Positions 9,449 to 20,621 are shown, counted from the stretch's first letter. The stretch: DNA of 64,000 bases from Lepiota brunneoincarnata (GCA_023014365.1 JAEBUN010000017.1:310001-374000), one strand, 5' to 3'. Made by a program: numbers and translations. The notes: generated from the letters alone by a model not told the origin.

Positions 9449-12400
9449 TCAGAGTGAATGGAGGGGGCCAGGCTTAGTGGGGTAAGAGGAATGGAAAGCC
9501 TCCACTAGATCTGTAGCATGTTCAAGCTTGGTAGCCGGTAACCACGAAGACTCTTCTTCGGTGTCTTTGTAACCTAACCAGATGACTTTATAGAGGAGCT
9601 TGCATGCGCGGCGCCGATCAATTTTTGAGTTGACGATGCGAGCAATCTCATATTCTGGTTCCCTGCCAATAGAAACCGGCATGGGCGGCAGGTCTGATCG
9701 GGCGGGTATGGTGTTAGGTGTGGATGGTTCAAGCATGGAAACATGGAAGACTGGGTGTACTCCATGCATGGAATCAGGAAGTCGGAGTGTGAAGGAGTGA
9801 GTACCTGCTTGGGCAATGATCTCGTAAGGTCCAAGGAACTTTTTGGAGAGCTTTTTGGAGGGACGGGTGGTGCGGAAGAATTGGGCTTTAATGAACACCT
9901 TTTGCCCAACCTTGAAGTCCGGAGCCGGGAGACGGCGGGCGTCGGCGGAGGTCTGATATTGTTGCTGGGCTAATGCTATTTCCGACTTCAAGGTGGTATG
10001 TAGGTCATCAAGATCAACCGCAAAATGGCGGGCCCGGACGGAGGCGAGGTCACGTTCAGGGTGAACTGTGATGTTCGGATGGTATCCTTTGTTAGCAAAG
10101 AATGGGGAGATACTGGTAGTGGCACTAGGGGCGTTATTGTATGCAAACTCAGCTAGTGGTAGTAATTCAGACCAATTGTCCTGTTGGTAGTTACAATAGA
10201 CCCGGAGATATTGTTCCAGGGTCTGGTTGGTGCGTTCCATCTGTCCATCGCCTTCTGGATGATAGCCCGAAGTGAAGTGTAGTTTCATGTTGAGGGCTTG
10301 TCCTAGGGAGCGGAAGAAGTGGGAGACAAATTCGGAGCCGCGGTCAGAGGTAACATGTTCGGGTACGCCATGCTTGGAGAAGACGTGGAGGACGAATAGA
10401 TGGGCGAGGTCGGAGGAAGTGACGGTATCGTAGGTGGGGATGAATAAGGATTGCTTGGTGAGTCTGTCGACTATTACTAGGATGGCATCGTAGCCAGAGG
10501 AGGCAGGGAGTTTTTCAATGAAGTCCATGGAGATTGAATTCCAAGGGCGTTCAGGGATGGGGAGTTGCTTGAGGAGACCGTAGGGGCGGTGGCGCTGGGG
10601 TTTAGACCTCATACAGATGACACAAGACTTACATGAGAAATCTTTGACAAAGGTGCGGACACTAGGCCAGGTGTATTCGCGCCGGATGAGTTCCAGCGTT
10701 TTATTCTGACCGAAGTGGCTGGCTAGGACATGGTCGTGCTTGTACTGGAGGACCCAAAGTTGGAGATTGTCGGCGTCAGGGACGTAGATTCTGTTGTCTA
10801 AGAGGAGGAAACCTTTATCATTGACTGACCAACGGCCTTCTGGGCTAGCAAGATGGGCGGAGGCAGTCGGATCCGCTGGTAGAGCGGCGAGGATATCGCA
10901 GTGCAGCTGGTTGAGATCCATGACTACAGCAGTGCGAAGGGATGGGGCGTAAAGAGTGGTGGCGCGGACAGAGGCCACAAGCTGCTTGTGGGTGAATATG
11001 GGCCGGAAATTGTGCGGGTTGACTGATGCATAGTCACTATTCCCCCCTTTAGGGTAGACATCCCATTGTCTAGTTAGGGCGTCAGGCTTGGTGCCGAGGC
11101 GGCCAGGTCAGAACCGGATGACGAGGTGGAATTGGGATAGGAACTCGGACCAACGAGCTTGGCGGCGAGTAAGGATCTTGGTGGTGCAGAAGTATTCAAG
11201 GTTTTTGTGGTCGGTGACTACATCAATAGTAAGAGGGGCACCCTCAAGATAGTGCCACCAGATACGAAAAGCCTCAAATATCGCCAGAAGTTCCTTGTCG
11301 TGGGTGTCATAATTAAGTTCGGCCGTGTTAAAGGTGCGGGAATGGAATGCAACGGGGTGAACCTCACCATCATCAGTGATGATAGAGAGGATGGCCACAA
11401 GGGCGTAGTCGGAGGCGTCGGTCTCGACAATGATCTGAGCATCAGGGGTCCAAGGAGTGAGGATGGGAGCGGATATGAATGCTTCCTTCAGGGAGTTAAA
11501 GGCTTCACGACATTCATCAGTGAAATTCCATTTCACGTCTTTGCAGGTGAGGTGAGTGAGCGGAACAACGATGTCGGAGTAACCATGAATGAAGCGACGG
11601 TAGAAATTGGCGAAACCTAAGAAAGACTGGATGTCCTTGACTTTCTTGGGTTCTGGCCACTCCTGGATGGTCTTGACCTTTGATTGGTCCATTCGGAGAC
11701 CGTCAGGGGAAAGGATGTAGCCGAGGTATTCCACTGTGTCAGAGTGGAACTGGCATTTGTCGGGGCAGGCATATAGACCATGTTGTCGGAGCCACTTGAG
11801 GACCTCCTTGACCTGGTCACGATGGATACTATGATTGTCAGAGTATATCAGAATGTCGTCAAGGTAGATAGTAACGCAGACGTCGAGCATGTCCTTGAAT
11901 ATATCGTTCATGAACCGCTGGAAGGTGGCGGGGGCGTTGGTGAGGCCGAAAGGCATAACCATCCATTTGAAGGAGCCATAGCGGGTCCGAAAGGCAGTCT
12001 TCCATTCGTTGCCGTCAGCAACGCGGACTAGATGGTAAGCGTGACGGAGGTCGATTTTGGTATATATGCGGGCTTTGCGAGGGGAGTCTAAGAGGTCGGA
12101 GATGAGCGGAAGGGGGTAGCGGTCCTTCTTGGTAATACGGTTGAGACCTCTAAAATCAACACATAAGCGGAGGGAGCCATCCTTTTTCTTGACGAAGAGG
12201 ACCGGGGCTCCATGAGGAGAAGTGGAGGGGCGAATGAAGCCAATAGATAATGTTCGTCAATGAAATCACGTAGAGCTCCAAGCTCTGATTGTGAAAGGGA
12301 GTAAATGGTACCGACCGGAGGTTGACCGCCGTCCTCTAGGTTAATCTGGAGGTTGTAAGGGCGGTGTGGAGCGAGTGTGTCAGCACACGATTTACTGAAA

Positions 12401-13250
12401 ACATCGGCAAACTCATGGTATTCCTCGGGGATGGACGAGAGGTCAGCCGGGTCTTTGGAGACAGAAGAAGATGTGGCCGATGCGGAGGCGGCGGAGAGGT
12501 TAATTCGGAATTGTTGGGAGCCAGGGAGCTTGGCAGCGCGGATAAAGGCAGGAGCGTTTATCAGGGATATGTGTGGTTTTGCAAGGGGGACAGATTGGGA
12601 CGAGGTCCCGGACAGGGGTGGTGAACCTAGGTCAGGAGTGTCAGGGGTGGCCATAGGCAGGGCCGATGCGGGTGCGACGCAGGAAGAGACGGAAGCAGGA
12701 TTCTCGAGTAGGGATGGCCGGAAAGTGATACTGCCCAAAGCCCAGTCAATCAACGAATTGTAGCGGGTGAGCCAGTTGTGTCCTAAGACCACAGAACAGG
12801 AAGAGTCGAGCCAGGTGACATAAGTGTCCAAAATGATAGATTCACCGGAGGGGAAAGATACAGGCAGTTGCGCAAGCTCCATAATGTAGGCATTTGAGGT
12901 CCCATCAAATAACCGAAGTTCAATAGCTGGGATGGACGAGGTTGGAATACTATGAGAATGAAAAAAAGATGAGTCCACAAAACAGTGAGTAGAACCACTA
13001 TCAACAAGAGCTTTGAAAGGAGAAAGAGAAGAGAAATTAGAACTAACTACATTGTCCGTTGTAGAAAGCGGGTCCGAAGCGGAGAGTATGGAAGTGGAAA
13101 CAGAAGATAAGGAAGTAACTAAAGGAGAAGTTAATGTAATGTGAAAAGAGTTCGGGTCGGAAAGAGCGGATGCATTGAGACGGAAACTCTCTGGAGCACA
13201 GCAGAGTTCAATGCGATCCTCAGTCTGTGCAGAGGCCTGAGGACCGCCGA
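9449..13250 (-). pseudogene. pol: pol of D1: protease, RT, RNase H, integrase, chromodomain
   Basis: Same coding sequence as in D2 (30538-34339), so read with that entry. Reading down the minus strand: protease LVDSGSTHCFVD (~13015), reverse transcriptase with YLDD ([11 protein letters not shown], ~11870), RNase H ([13 protein letters not shown], ~11430), integrase ORF 10978-9449 (509 aa) with a chromodomain near its C-terminus. It is broken by a frameshift inside RT (~12250), where residues before a conserved [14 protein letters not shown] segment change frame, and by a TGA at ~11108 between RNase H and integrase. Both defects are present in D2 as well. Confidence 0.93.
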
Positions 13251-14651
13251 CTATTTTTCCAAGCTCGGGAGAGTCGGTGCGTCTGTCTTGGGGAGCTGAG
13301 CCTGTCGGCCTTTAGCCTTGGCATCAGGGAATTTCTTCTTGTCGCAGTTGGCAGCCCTGTGATTGGGATCTGCGCAGACAAGGCAGAGGTTATTGTTGAA
13401 ACGTCGTTGACGTTCCTCGGGGGTTAATTTACCATCCTTACCAAGTTTACTAGTAAGGTCGGATTTGGGCGGGGCTAATTTCTGACCGGCGGACGGGTTG
13501 GGTGGATTGCCCTTGAAGCTGTTGTTGGGGGTGCTGCCTTTGTTGTTATTGGCAGGCTTGGCGGCAGGTTGCGGGTTGGTCGAGGTGGAAGGGGATGGGT
13601 TACCTCCGGGTTTCCTAGAGGTGGTCAGGTCCGAAGCAGATTTGGTGCGAGCCTTCTCACGTTGGCGTTCCCAGTAGCGAGCGTCGATCTTCATCGCTGC
13701 TGCTCACATTTCGATGAAGGTGTCGGGCTTGCTGTTGGGCCGATTGGACAGAATGTCCTGGATGCGGTCGGGGAGGCCTTTGTAGTAGCGGTGACAAAAT
13801 ACTTCATCACTCCAGCGGAGTTGGCCAGCTAGGCAGAGAAAGTCGACGTTGTAGATGGCGATCTTCTCGTCGTAGCGCATTCGGAGGGAGTCAAGCTGCT
13901 CAGCAGCTTCTCCGGTTGGATCCGCAGGACCGAAATTGGTCTGCAGTTCCAGGGTGAACTGGTCCCAGTCCTCGATCCAGTCATGCATTATTCCGTGGTT
14001 GTTGGCCTCATCAAGGCCGATTTCGAAGTGTTGCTGTGCCACGCCCGTAAGGTTCGTCAACGCAAAGTTGACCTTGGTGGCAGGGATAGCGAACTGAGCT
14101 GGGTTAGTACGGAAGTAGAGTCGGCATTGGAAGAGGAAGGGTTTGAGTTTGGTAGGGTCGGAACCTGTAAAGATGTCAGGTTTGCGAGCTTTGGTACGGG
14201 GAGTTCAGGGAGGCTGTGGGGCTTGAGAATTCCCACGGCCGTCCATTTGATCGGCTATGCGTTGGAAAACTCAGAGTAGGAGTCGATCATGGTCGTCTCA
14301 GTTGTTGCCAGGTGGGGTATTGTTGTTGTTGTTGCCGTTGTCTGATGGTTCGTCGTCGCCCGGGGGCCTGTCCCCATTGTCAGGATAGTCATCGGGATCA
14401 CCAGGGTTGCTGGGATCAGGATTGGGGTCGGGGCCATCGTCGGGGCCGTCGGGAGTCCGGAATACTGAAGGTTGTATATCTTCAGAGAACCAGTCTGGGG
14501 TCGAGGGCGCGATAGATTGTCGGCGAGAGCGAGAAGCCCTTGGGGAGTCGGGTTGCAGTTCCTCGGAAGGAGGTTGTCGAGTGATGTGTTTGCTATGGCG
14601 AGTGGCTGGAGTTACCAGAGTGCGAGTACGGGTAACTGTTTGAGAGACCAT
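13251..14651 (-). pseudogene. gag: gag of D1 with zinc knuckle
   Basis: Starts ATG at 14651 on the minus strand. The frame is open except for TGA codons that fit decayed CGA (after residue 117, about ten codons later, near the PP-TPRTK segment, and before AAAMKID). Capsid-like region (MRYDEKIAIYNVDFLCLAGQ), basic linker, then CLVCADPNHRAANC (C-x2-C-x4-H-x4-C) near 13370-13330. Translation is identical to the D2 copy at 29137-30537, including the stops. Confidence 0.9.
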
Positions 14652-14691
14652 GGTTAGAAAGATTCAGAGTGTGGTGGACAGGAGGAGTGTG

Positions 14692-14702
14692 AGTCTGATA
14701 AT
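14692..14702 (-). other. Self-priming primer-binding site of D1
   Basis: On the minus strand ATTATCAGACT follows the 5' LTR after two bases. It is exactly complementary to AGTCTGATAAT inside the LTR, the same relation as at 29086-29096 in D2. Confidence 0.7.
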
Positions 14703-14704
14703 AC

Positions 14705-15376
14705 TGTTAGAGCCGGTGCAGGTCGGGACCGAAGCGGAGGGTCGGGGTGGTATCCTTGGTATAAGGTAACCGGGGGACAGGGCGAAGTCAGTACGTAGAC
14801 TTTGGGACTGAGGCAGAGTATGTCGGGCGGGGGTTTGGACTTGCGGCCTCAGCTTATGTGCTGTGCCCTCCTACTGTCCTAGTCTGTATTTCAGGAAGTC
14901 GGAGCCGGAGCGGAGCAAGGCAGAAGAGAGGAGAGGATAGGGAACAGGGAGCTGGTCCACTGCTCAATTCAATTATCAGACTGAAGAGTACAAGCCAAGT
15001 ACCTATGGTATATATACTACTGGCCTTACGAACTATGACTCGTACTGACTACGTGCGGAGCGAAGCGGAGACCGATATAGTTACAAATGGATTACGAATG
15101 GATTATGAATGGATTACGAAGGAAATGGAGACCGGTATGGGTATGGAGACTGATAATGTCTCTTGGTTACGGACAGAGAATGGAGAACTGGAAAGTAACA
15201 CCAAGGGTCAGGTGACCACGGCACGTGCGGAGATGGTCGCGTGATCAGGGCAATGGGTTTGTGGTCGGAGCGAGTCGGGGCCGAGTTGGAGGGCAGAGGG
15301 TTGTTATGTGGAGCGCACGTGGAGTTGAGAAGCCGAAGTATAATGGTTAAGCTCTGGGTTTGGCATGGATATGACA
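14705..15376 (-). repeat. 5' LTR of D1 (672 bp)
   Basis: Nearly identical to the 5' LTR of D2 (28412-29083); I see one difference, near 15242. The right flank 15377-15381 is AGAAG, the reverse complement of 36267-36271. Confidence 0.95.
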
Positions 15377-17339
15377 AGAAGTGACTTGAGCTCCTTGAAT
15401 TCCTCATATGTTGGGACTCCCAGAAAGTTGTCAGCAAACTCGAAGAATGCCTGAACATCTTCAAGGGAGTCAGCCATCCCCATCTCGATGAACGCCATGT
15501 TGTTACCTTCCAAGGCCGTCCTGGTAGCTTGCATTTCCTGGACAAACTGATAAACCACCCAATGGTGGTGAAATGCCGAAGCCTCGTAAGCGACGTGGTT
15601 TGCCTCCAGGCTGACCAAGCTGGAGGACACAACACGTGCAAAAGCAGCCAGATCTAGAAAATAAAGGGAATAAGAAAAGAGAAAAATTGTGAACAGAGAA
15701 ACTTATGGTATTCACTGGTCAGTGAAGACATGACTAGGACATTCACAATGCCAGCCAAGACTTGCGGATGGTCTGCGAAGGTGCAGGGGTAATTATAGAG
15801 GTTGCAGCTGCAACACTTCTTACCCTTGCCCAGAGGCTCGCACTCCAACTTATGAGCAGCGCAGGAAGGACACCAAGACCGAGGTGGCACGTACTGGGGT
15901 AGATGTCAAAACCTTCAGTAAGGAAACATGAGAAAACTTGGAGAACATACCAAAAGCTGGCTAGCTGCCAGCAGCCTAGGAAAGTCCTCACAAAAGAGTG
16001 GGACTGGGTGGTGGTATCCATGGTCCCAAATAATGGTGGCCTCAGAGCATCAAACGCAAGCTCGGGGAACATATTTCTTCGTCCATGTGTTGGAACTCTT
16101 CTTGGACGAAAGGACGCGTTTTTGATGCGACGGGCCAGCATGAGGAGACTTTTGAGGGATCTCTGGGACCACCAGGCTAGGCAAACAAGAAGGGATGGGG
16201 GTCGGAGAAGCTAAGAACGCATCTTGAAAAACAAAAGTCAGTTCTTGAGGGGCAGGCGAAGGCTCCAGAAGGAGCTCTAAATCTGGAGAAGGTGAAATCT
16301 CCACAGTGCTTGCAGGAGACTTGACTGGAGTACCAGCTAAGTGAGGTGGTGATGGTGTTGGGCACCTAGGTGAAGCCAGCACATGTTGCCCATCCAGAGA
16401 AGAGGACCAGCTAAAGATCTTAAAGAGGTTGGCTTGAGAGACCTTAGGGACCAGAGAACATGATGACAAGTTAGAACCCACCAGGAATAAGGGGAGAGGG
16501 GGCAGCGTCGATGATTTTGCCTTCTGTTTGCCTTTAAGGGCAGCTGGTATACACACTAAAGCAGAAGTCAGCGGAAAGAACAAAATATATTGTGAAAATG
16601 ACTAAGCTTACATGTTGAAGTAGCTGAAGAGAGTATGGGGGAAGAAGGCCAGTTTGTTGAAGGGCCCAGCACCTCCAAACCTGATGCAATACCCAGGGGA
16701 GGGAGCACCAGCAAGTCTTCCCCATCCAGGGTGCGCAGAGAGATGGCGAGAGGGGGCAGCAACATTGAGCTGGACAAAGCCTCTGTGGATAATCCACCAG
16801 AGGGCCTGCCAACAGGGATACCTGACAAGGGTTCTGTGGAAAATCCAGCAGAGTGCTTGTTGGTTGGATTGCACAATGACATGATGGAAATCACACATCT
16901 TGGCACTGGAGCGGCCAAGGGAGAGGCTGGCGGAGGAGTTGGTTCATGGGGTGGAGAGTATGGTGGAGGAGAGGTCCTTGCCATACCCACCTGACAATTT
17001 CCGCAAACTCTTCGCCCTCCTCTAGCCCTCCTAGTACGTGGTGCTGGTGGTTCCCATTGAGGCAGGAGGTTGCGACATGCTGGTAGGCAAATAGTGAGAC
17101 CTAAAAGCAGAGAAAACATGAGTGATGACAATGAGAACAGGGAAAAACGCAACTTACGTTGCACAATCGATGATAAAGGTGCGCCTTGAGAAGCCGGTGA
17201 GGCATTGCTCAGCCCAGTATAGCCTGAAAACAGCATTAAGAAAACAGAAAAAACTGTAACTCGAACTCTACTTACTGGAAGAAGAGTCCAAGTCCTCCTC
17301 GTAGCAAGCATGTTTGCTGCTGCACATGTTTCTGTCCAT
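15377..17339 (-). pseudogene. Gene X: spliced Zn2Cys6-like protein carried antisense in element E, cut by D2
   Basis: ATG at 17339. In-frame splices: exon 17276-17339, intron 17224-17275; exon 17158-17223, intron 17101-17157; exon 16612-17100, intron 16556-16611 (GTAAGC..TTTAG); then a P/S-rich exon from 16555, whose end is unclear. Last exons 15716-15893 and 15382-15653 are joined by intron 15654-15715 (GTGAAT..TTCTAG). The 15893 exon encodes CPSCAAHKLEC then CCSCNLYNYPC, a C-x2-C-x6-C-x8-C-x2-C-x6-C array. The final exon is helical (SLEANHVAYEASAFHHHWVV). The frame runs into the D2-type LTR; without it, it continues in frame at 36272 and stops at 36327-36329. Function unknown; a DNA-binding role is only suggested by the cysteines. 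Confidence 0.65.
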
Positions 17340-17649
17340 TACTGATAAAAGTGGGTGTTGAAGAGTGATATGCAAGCAGGATAGACAAGTAAGAAGTGAG
17401 AGGGAGAACAAAAGAGAGGAAATGAGACCTTGGGACATTTAAAAGACCCAATCACAAGATAAAAATTTAAGCTATAGCAACAAGAAGTTGATCTATACAT
17501 TTAAACTTGGTGACATGACATTATTTTGGAATAAGCTTAGCAAAAGTATGCTACTCTTGAAGCTGGTGAATGTTCTAGAACATAGAGCGCATCAGAGAGG
17601 CTCAGATACTGTGAATTTGAAGGAGATAATGACTGAGGACAGTCAGCAA

Positions 17650-17664
17650 TTGGTTAGGGGGAGA
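17650..17664 (+). other. Polypurine tract of element E
   Basis: TTGGTTAGGGGGAGA directly precedes the LTR that starts TGATAC at 17665. This is the expected plus-strand primer next to a 3' LTR and fixes this LTR as the 3' one. Gene X begins about 310 bp before it and points away. Confidence 0.6.
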
Positions 17665-17689
17665 TGATACACCGATTTCACACCTATAC

Positions 17690-17980
17690 ATGAATTCCGT
17701 ACTCTGGAACAATTCTCTACATAGAATCATTGGCTATATCATTAAAGAACCCTATAAAGGATTGGTACTATGTCCCATAGTAGCCAGTTCAACAGAACTG
17801 AGGATATTCAAGCCTCGGAAGTGTTCAAACCAGCTCATTATCACTAAGCTTAGTGAACCAAGCTATCAGAATGCTCTCTGGAGGGATTCCGGACTCTACA
17901 TAGCCTATCAAGTATACTCTGGTCACATCCAGGGACCTTACAAGCAGTTTTCTGATGAACTCGGATTTGTTGGAACCTAA
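17690..17980 (+). CDS. ORF in U3 of the E 3' LTR, unknown function
   Basis: 96 codons from ATG 17690, starting 26 bases into the LTR. The same frame is open in the 5' LTR (48907-49239, minus), and its first ~50 codons are open in the extra LTR copy before the G insertion (47241-47079). Substitutions among copies are mainly CpG-type and keep the frame. Sequence includes SLHRIIGYIIKE and FKPRKCSNQLIITKLS; I recognise no domain. It may be the tail of a longer reading frame that enters the LTR, or a chance ORF kept because the copies are related. Confidence 0.4.
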   Translation: MNSVLWNNSLHRIIGYIIKEPYKGLVLCPIVASSTELRIFKPRKCSNQLIITKLSEPSYQNALWRDSGLYIAYQVYSGHIQGPYKQFSDELGFVGT

Positions 17981-18593
17981 AGAATGTACATAGTGGCTGT
18001 TGCAGGTGTATTACGTCCATAGCAAGCCCAATAATGATGACTGGACCATGGAATGGAATGTCCAATGTTCAGGAGGCAACACCTGATGCCCAAAACCCTA
18101 GACATATCAAAGACTCATAATTAATGAGTGCTTTGTGGGTCCCGGCACCTTGGCATATTGCCTAACTGAGATTAATTACAACGGATCAAGGGATTGTCCA
18201 TATGCCATACATTCCAATCATAATTGATCCAGAGGCTTAATGCACTTGCATGGATGCAGAATAATGCAGACAAGCACAGAACACGTCTGGCTGGATTGCC
18301 ATTTGTCAATCAGAGAGAAACCCATAACCCAGGGCAAGGTAGAAATGCTGCCAAACCTTCCAAAATATTCTGCAGTACCTGTAACAATTAAGCTTATTGT
18401 TTTCTATTTCATATTTACTATCTCTCGTATGTATCTAAACAATATAAATATGGTCGCACTTGTTCATGGAGAAGCAAGAGGTCTCACCCCCGCTTCCACA
18501 TGCAAGTCTGCAAGCCGTGATCAAGAATGGTTTCAAAGGACTATTTAGTGTGCATTGTTAAGTGTGATTTCTTTAGTCATCGACCAACCCAGA

Positions 18594-18705
18594 GACAGAG
18601 ACAGAGAACAGAGTTCAGAGTTTAGAGTTCCAGAGTGCTAGAGACAGAGACAGAGACAGAGAACAGAGTTCAGAGACCAGAGACCAGAGACCAGAGACCC
18701 TGCAC
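18594..18705. repeat. CAGAGA-type simple repeat in LTR of E
   Basis: Two clusters of GAGACA/CAGAGA units separated by AGAGTTCAGAGTTTAGAGTTCC. The reverse-complement version occurs in the other LTR copies at about 45545-45655 and 47570-47680. Unit number differs among copies, as expected for slippage. Confidence 0.8.
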
Positions 18706-18773
18706 TTTGAATTGACAGGGATTGTCCTTTCATTGTTGCACCGTACGGCTAAGATAACTTCAATGGCTGTTTG

Positions 18774-19475
18774 TGTTATGATCCATGCTCCTTCTGTATC
18801 TGAGGATAACTGGAGATGGCCTTCAATCACTCTACAAGGTGTCTGAGATGGTTGGCCTTGCAGAGCTTAGTGGATCATGCTCAATGAGATAATGAGGGAA
18901 CATGCCAAGTTAAGGCAGAGAGGGTTAACGACCACTGTTAACAAGATTAAAGCTTAAGGCTTTAATCTCTACTTGTACAGGCCTTATATACCTATGAGAC
19001 ACTATATACTCATTATAGGTAGTTGGGCTGTTCTACTTGTTGTCCACAGTCTTGACCATGATGCGCATCCTGGCTGATGGCATCTTACTGTTATTTATAT
19101 TACAATGAGTCAGTGTCCTCATTCTCACTGCTGTGTGATGTTCCATCGCTTTCCTCTGACTCATAATCTCCTTCTCCCAATTCTATCTCCATGGACTCTC
19201 CTCCATTCTTGTTCTCCATTCTTTCAGTGCTTCCATCCGTATTGGAGGTTGGATCGGTTGATCCATGGCTATCCTCTTTGTCCTCAGGGTATTCCAGAAT
19301 ATCCTCTAGAGTTATCTCCATTCCCGTTTCTCTTGCCAAGTCCTGCATGGCATTGTAATACTCCCCTTCTTTGTCTTCATATTCCTGGGCTCACAACTGA
19401 TCTGTGGTCTCCTGTACCCATCTTGTAAAGTCAAATAGTTGCTCCTGTTCCTTTCGGTCCGGACTATTCATAACA
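18774..19475 (-). mobile_element. Solo LTR G, copy 1 (702 bp) inside the E 3' LTR
   Basis: Ends TGTTATGA / TCATAACA, flanked by GTTTG on both sides (18769-18773 and 19476-19480). The intact sequence of the insertion site is seen in the other E LTR copies. A second copy is at 46376-47073. Orientation is taken as minus: on that strand GTATATAAGG is a good TATA box and an ORF starts five bases into the LTR. Here that ORF is interrupted by TGA. No internal region of G is present in the window. Confidence 0.85.
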
Positions 19476-19670
19476 GTTTGTCAACCTCTAAAACACTACT
19501 CTCTTGAATTTCGCTGTCAGACTGTACCCCCAGAACACCCTAAAAGATGAAACTGTTCATTATCTATCTCATATCACTTGTATTAGCTTAAGCTTATCAA
19601 ATTTTGGCTAAGCTTAGTGAAAACAAGCCCTCTATCCATATTAAAAATCCACAAATGTTTCCACCTTTTC

Positions 19671-20233
19671 AATGGATTGCATGCAAGCATGTCCACCTTC
19701 CCAAGTTGAAGAAGGAGAAGACAATGGCAGCTTCCGGCCCCACCTTGGCAGCTCCTGGACCATCCACTCCTGTAGTGGCCCAGGCTCCCACTTCAGCCCA
19801 TTTGGACCCCATTGCCTCCAGTCCTGCCACCCCAGTCCCAGACTGGGCACACCCAGGTGCACGGCCCTCCTTGCAGGCCCCTTCTGATGCCCACACTCCC
19901 CCTACAATCCCTACCCCGGCCCATGCTCCATCCACTACTATGTGCACAGCTGCATCTACCCCCACTTCTACTTGCTCACCCACGGTTTCTTGGCAACTGT
20001 TGTGCAGCTTGCCAATGGCTATCTCTACCCCCTCTGGCATGTTTACTTCCAGAGTCCCATCAGTCCGGATGGGAAGCACCATCCCTACCCTGGCTCTGAC
20101 CCTGATGGAGGTTGACAGTGTCCTCTCAACCTGGGGCTGGGGACTGATGCCTCCAGCCTACCCAGACTGTCTTGACTTTGCCCGTTCCCTCCTTACAGAT
20201 GGGCTTGTCATTTGGTTTGCAGATGGTTGTTAG
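19671..20233 (+). pseudogene. Element H protein, C-terminal part (A/P/S/T-rich)
   Basis: Open frame to TAG 20231-20233. Sequence is basic at first (WIACKHVHLPKLKKEK), then rich in A, P, S and T. Joined to 49265-49789 (minus) at the reconstructed E insertion site, the frame continues directly from the KH-domain part, giving a protein of about 360 aa. The first codons of the longer open frame here belong to the E LTR and are not part of the gene. Confidence 0.6.
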
Positions 20234-20296
20234 GCTCATGCCACCTAGGACAAAGGAACCAAGTCGCTGGGTCATCAACTCTTAAGAGGGGGCTGG

Positions 20297-20616
20297 TGTA
20301 AGGGGACTTGTGGGTTTGCCCCCCCCTTATGCAAGGTACATCTAGTGGTCTGTGGTAAAGCATTTGGGCTTGGCCATCCTAGCCAATGCCCAATGCCGAA
20401 CCTGGCCTCATCCTTCAGCCACTCCCATCTCCAAGTCTGATCCTGCATACAATCTATATTGTTGTATGTTGTTTGCACATGTTATTACTGGTAGTCTACA
20501 TAGTGTTTGGTTACCCAGTCTGTGCGCAGACCATTGCTGTACTTAAGTAGTGTGCATGCTGATTATGATTGGCACTTAAATATTAAATTGGTTTTGGCCT
20601 CTTATCTCCCCTAACA
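20297..20616 (+). repeat. 3' LTR of element H (320 bp)
   Basis: Starts TGTAAGGGG and ends CCCCTAACA. The mate 49929-50248 (minus) is the same length. Differences between them are mostly at CpG-type positions. Confidence 0.9.
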
Positions 20617-20621
20617 GTGGA

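Larger units (their letters stand above)
7522..15376 (-). mobile_element. Element D1, complete 7,855-bp chromovirus (Ty3/Gypsy)
   Basis: Two 672-bp LTRs enclose gag, pol and an antisense spliced gene (Z). An inverted copy of the same length, D2, is at 28412-36266. The two are almost identical between about 8735 and 15376, but their outer ~1.2 kb differ by several percent. Flanks are TCTAC on the left and AGAAG on the right. These do not match each other but match the reverse complements of the flanks of D2, so D1 and D2 have exchanged arms. Confidence 0.96.
15377..19670 (+). mobile_element. Element E, 3' portion (gene X, polypurine tract, 3' LTR)
   Basis: Sense of E is plus here because of the inversion. 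It carries the antisense gene X, a purine-rich tract and an LTR whose two relatives lie at 45286-49264. The rest of E is 36267-49264 (minus). Three things link the parts: the AGAAG/CTTCT target duplication of D2, the reading frame of X across the D2 site, and the octamer TAAGCTTA, which occurs in both parts and not elsewhere in the window. Confidence 0.8.
17665..19670 (+). repeat. 3' LTR of element E (~1.3 kb) with solo LTR G inside
   Basis: Starts TGATACACCG and ends ACCTTTTC. Without the G insertion (702 bp plus 5-bp duplication) it is 1,299 bp, the same as the other two copies (45286-47283 and 47300-49264, minus). It carries the 16-bp palindrome TCACTAAGCTTAGTGA at 17841-17856, a short ORF near its start, and a CAGAGA-type simple repeat. 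Flank AATGG (19671-19675) is compared with AACAG beyond the 5' LTR. Both can derive from AACGG by CpG decay. Confidence 0.8.
19671..20616 (+). mobile_element. Element H, 3' portion
   Basis: Remainder of a coding sequence, a polypurine tract (AAGAGGGGGCTGG just before 20297) and a 320-bp LTR. The 5' portion is at 49265-50248 on the minus strand. Flank GTGGA at 20617-20621 equals the reverse complement of 50249-50253, the target duplication of H. Element E separated the halves and the D1/D2 inversion turned this one round. H is only about 1.9 kb in total and has no pol, so it is non-autonomous. Confidence 0.85.

Noticed and set aside
18594..18705. CRISPR-like array
   Set aside because: GAGACA units are a simple sequence repeat without spacers, and the organism is a fungus.
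19604..19670. N-terminal extension of the 209-codon frame 19604-20233
   Set aside because: Belongs to the 3' LTR of E; the element H coding sequence starts only after the target duplication.
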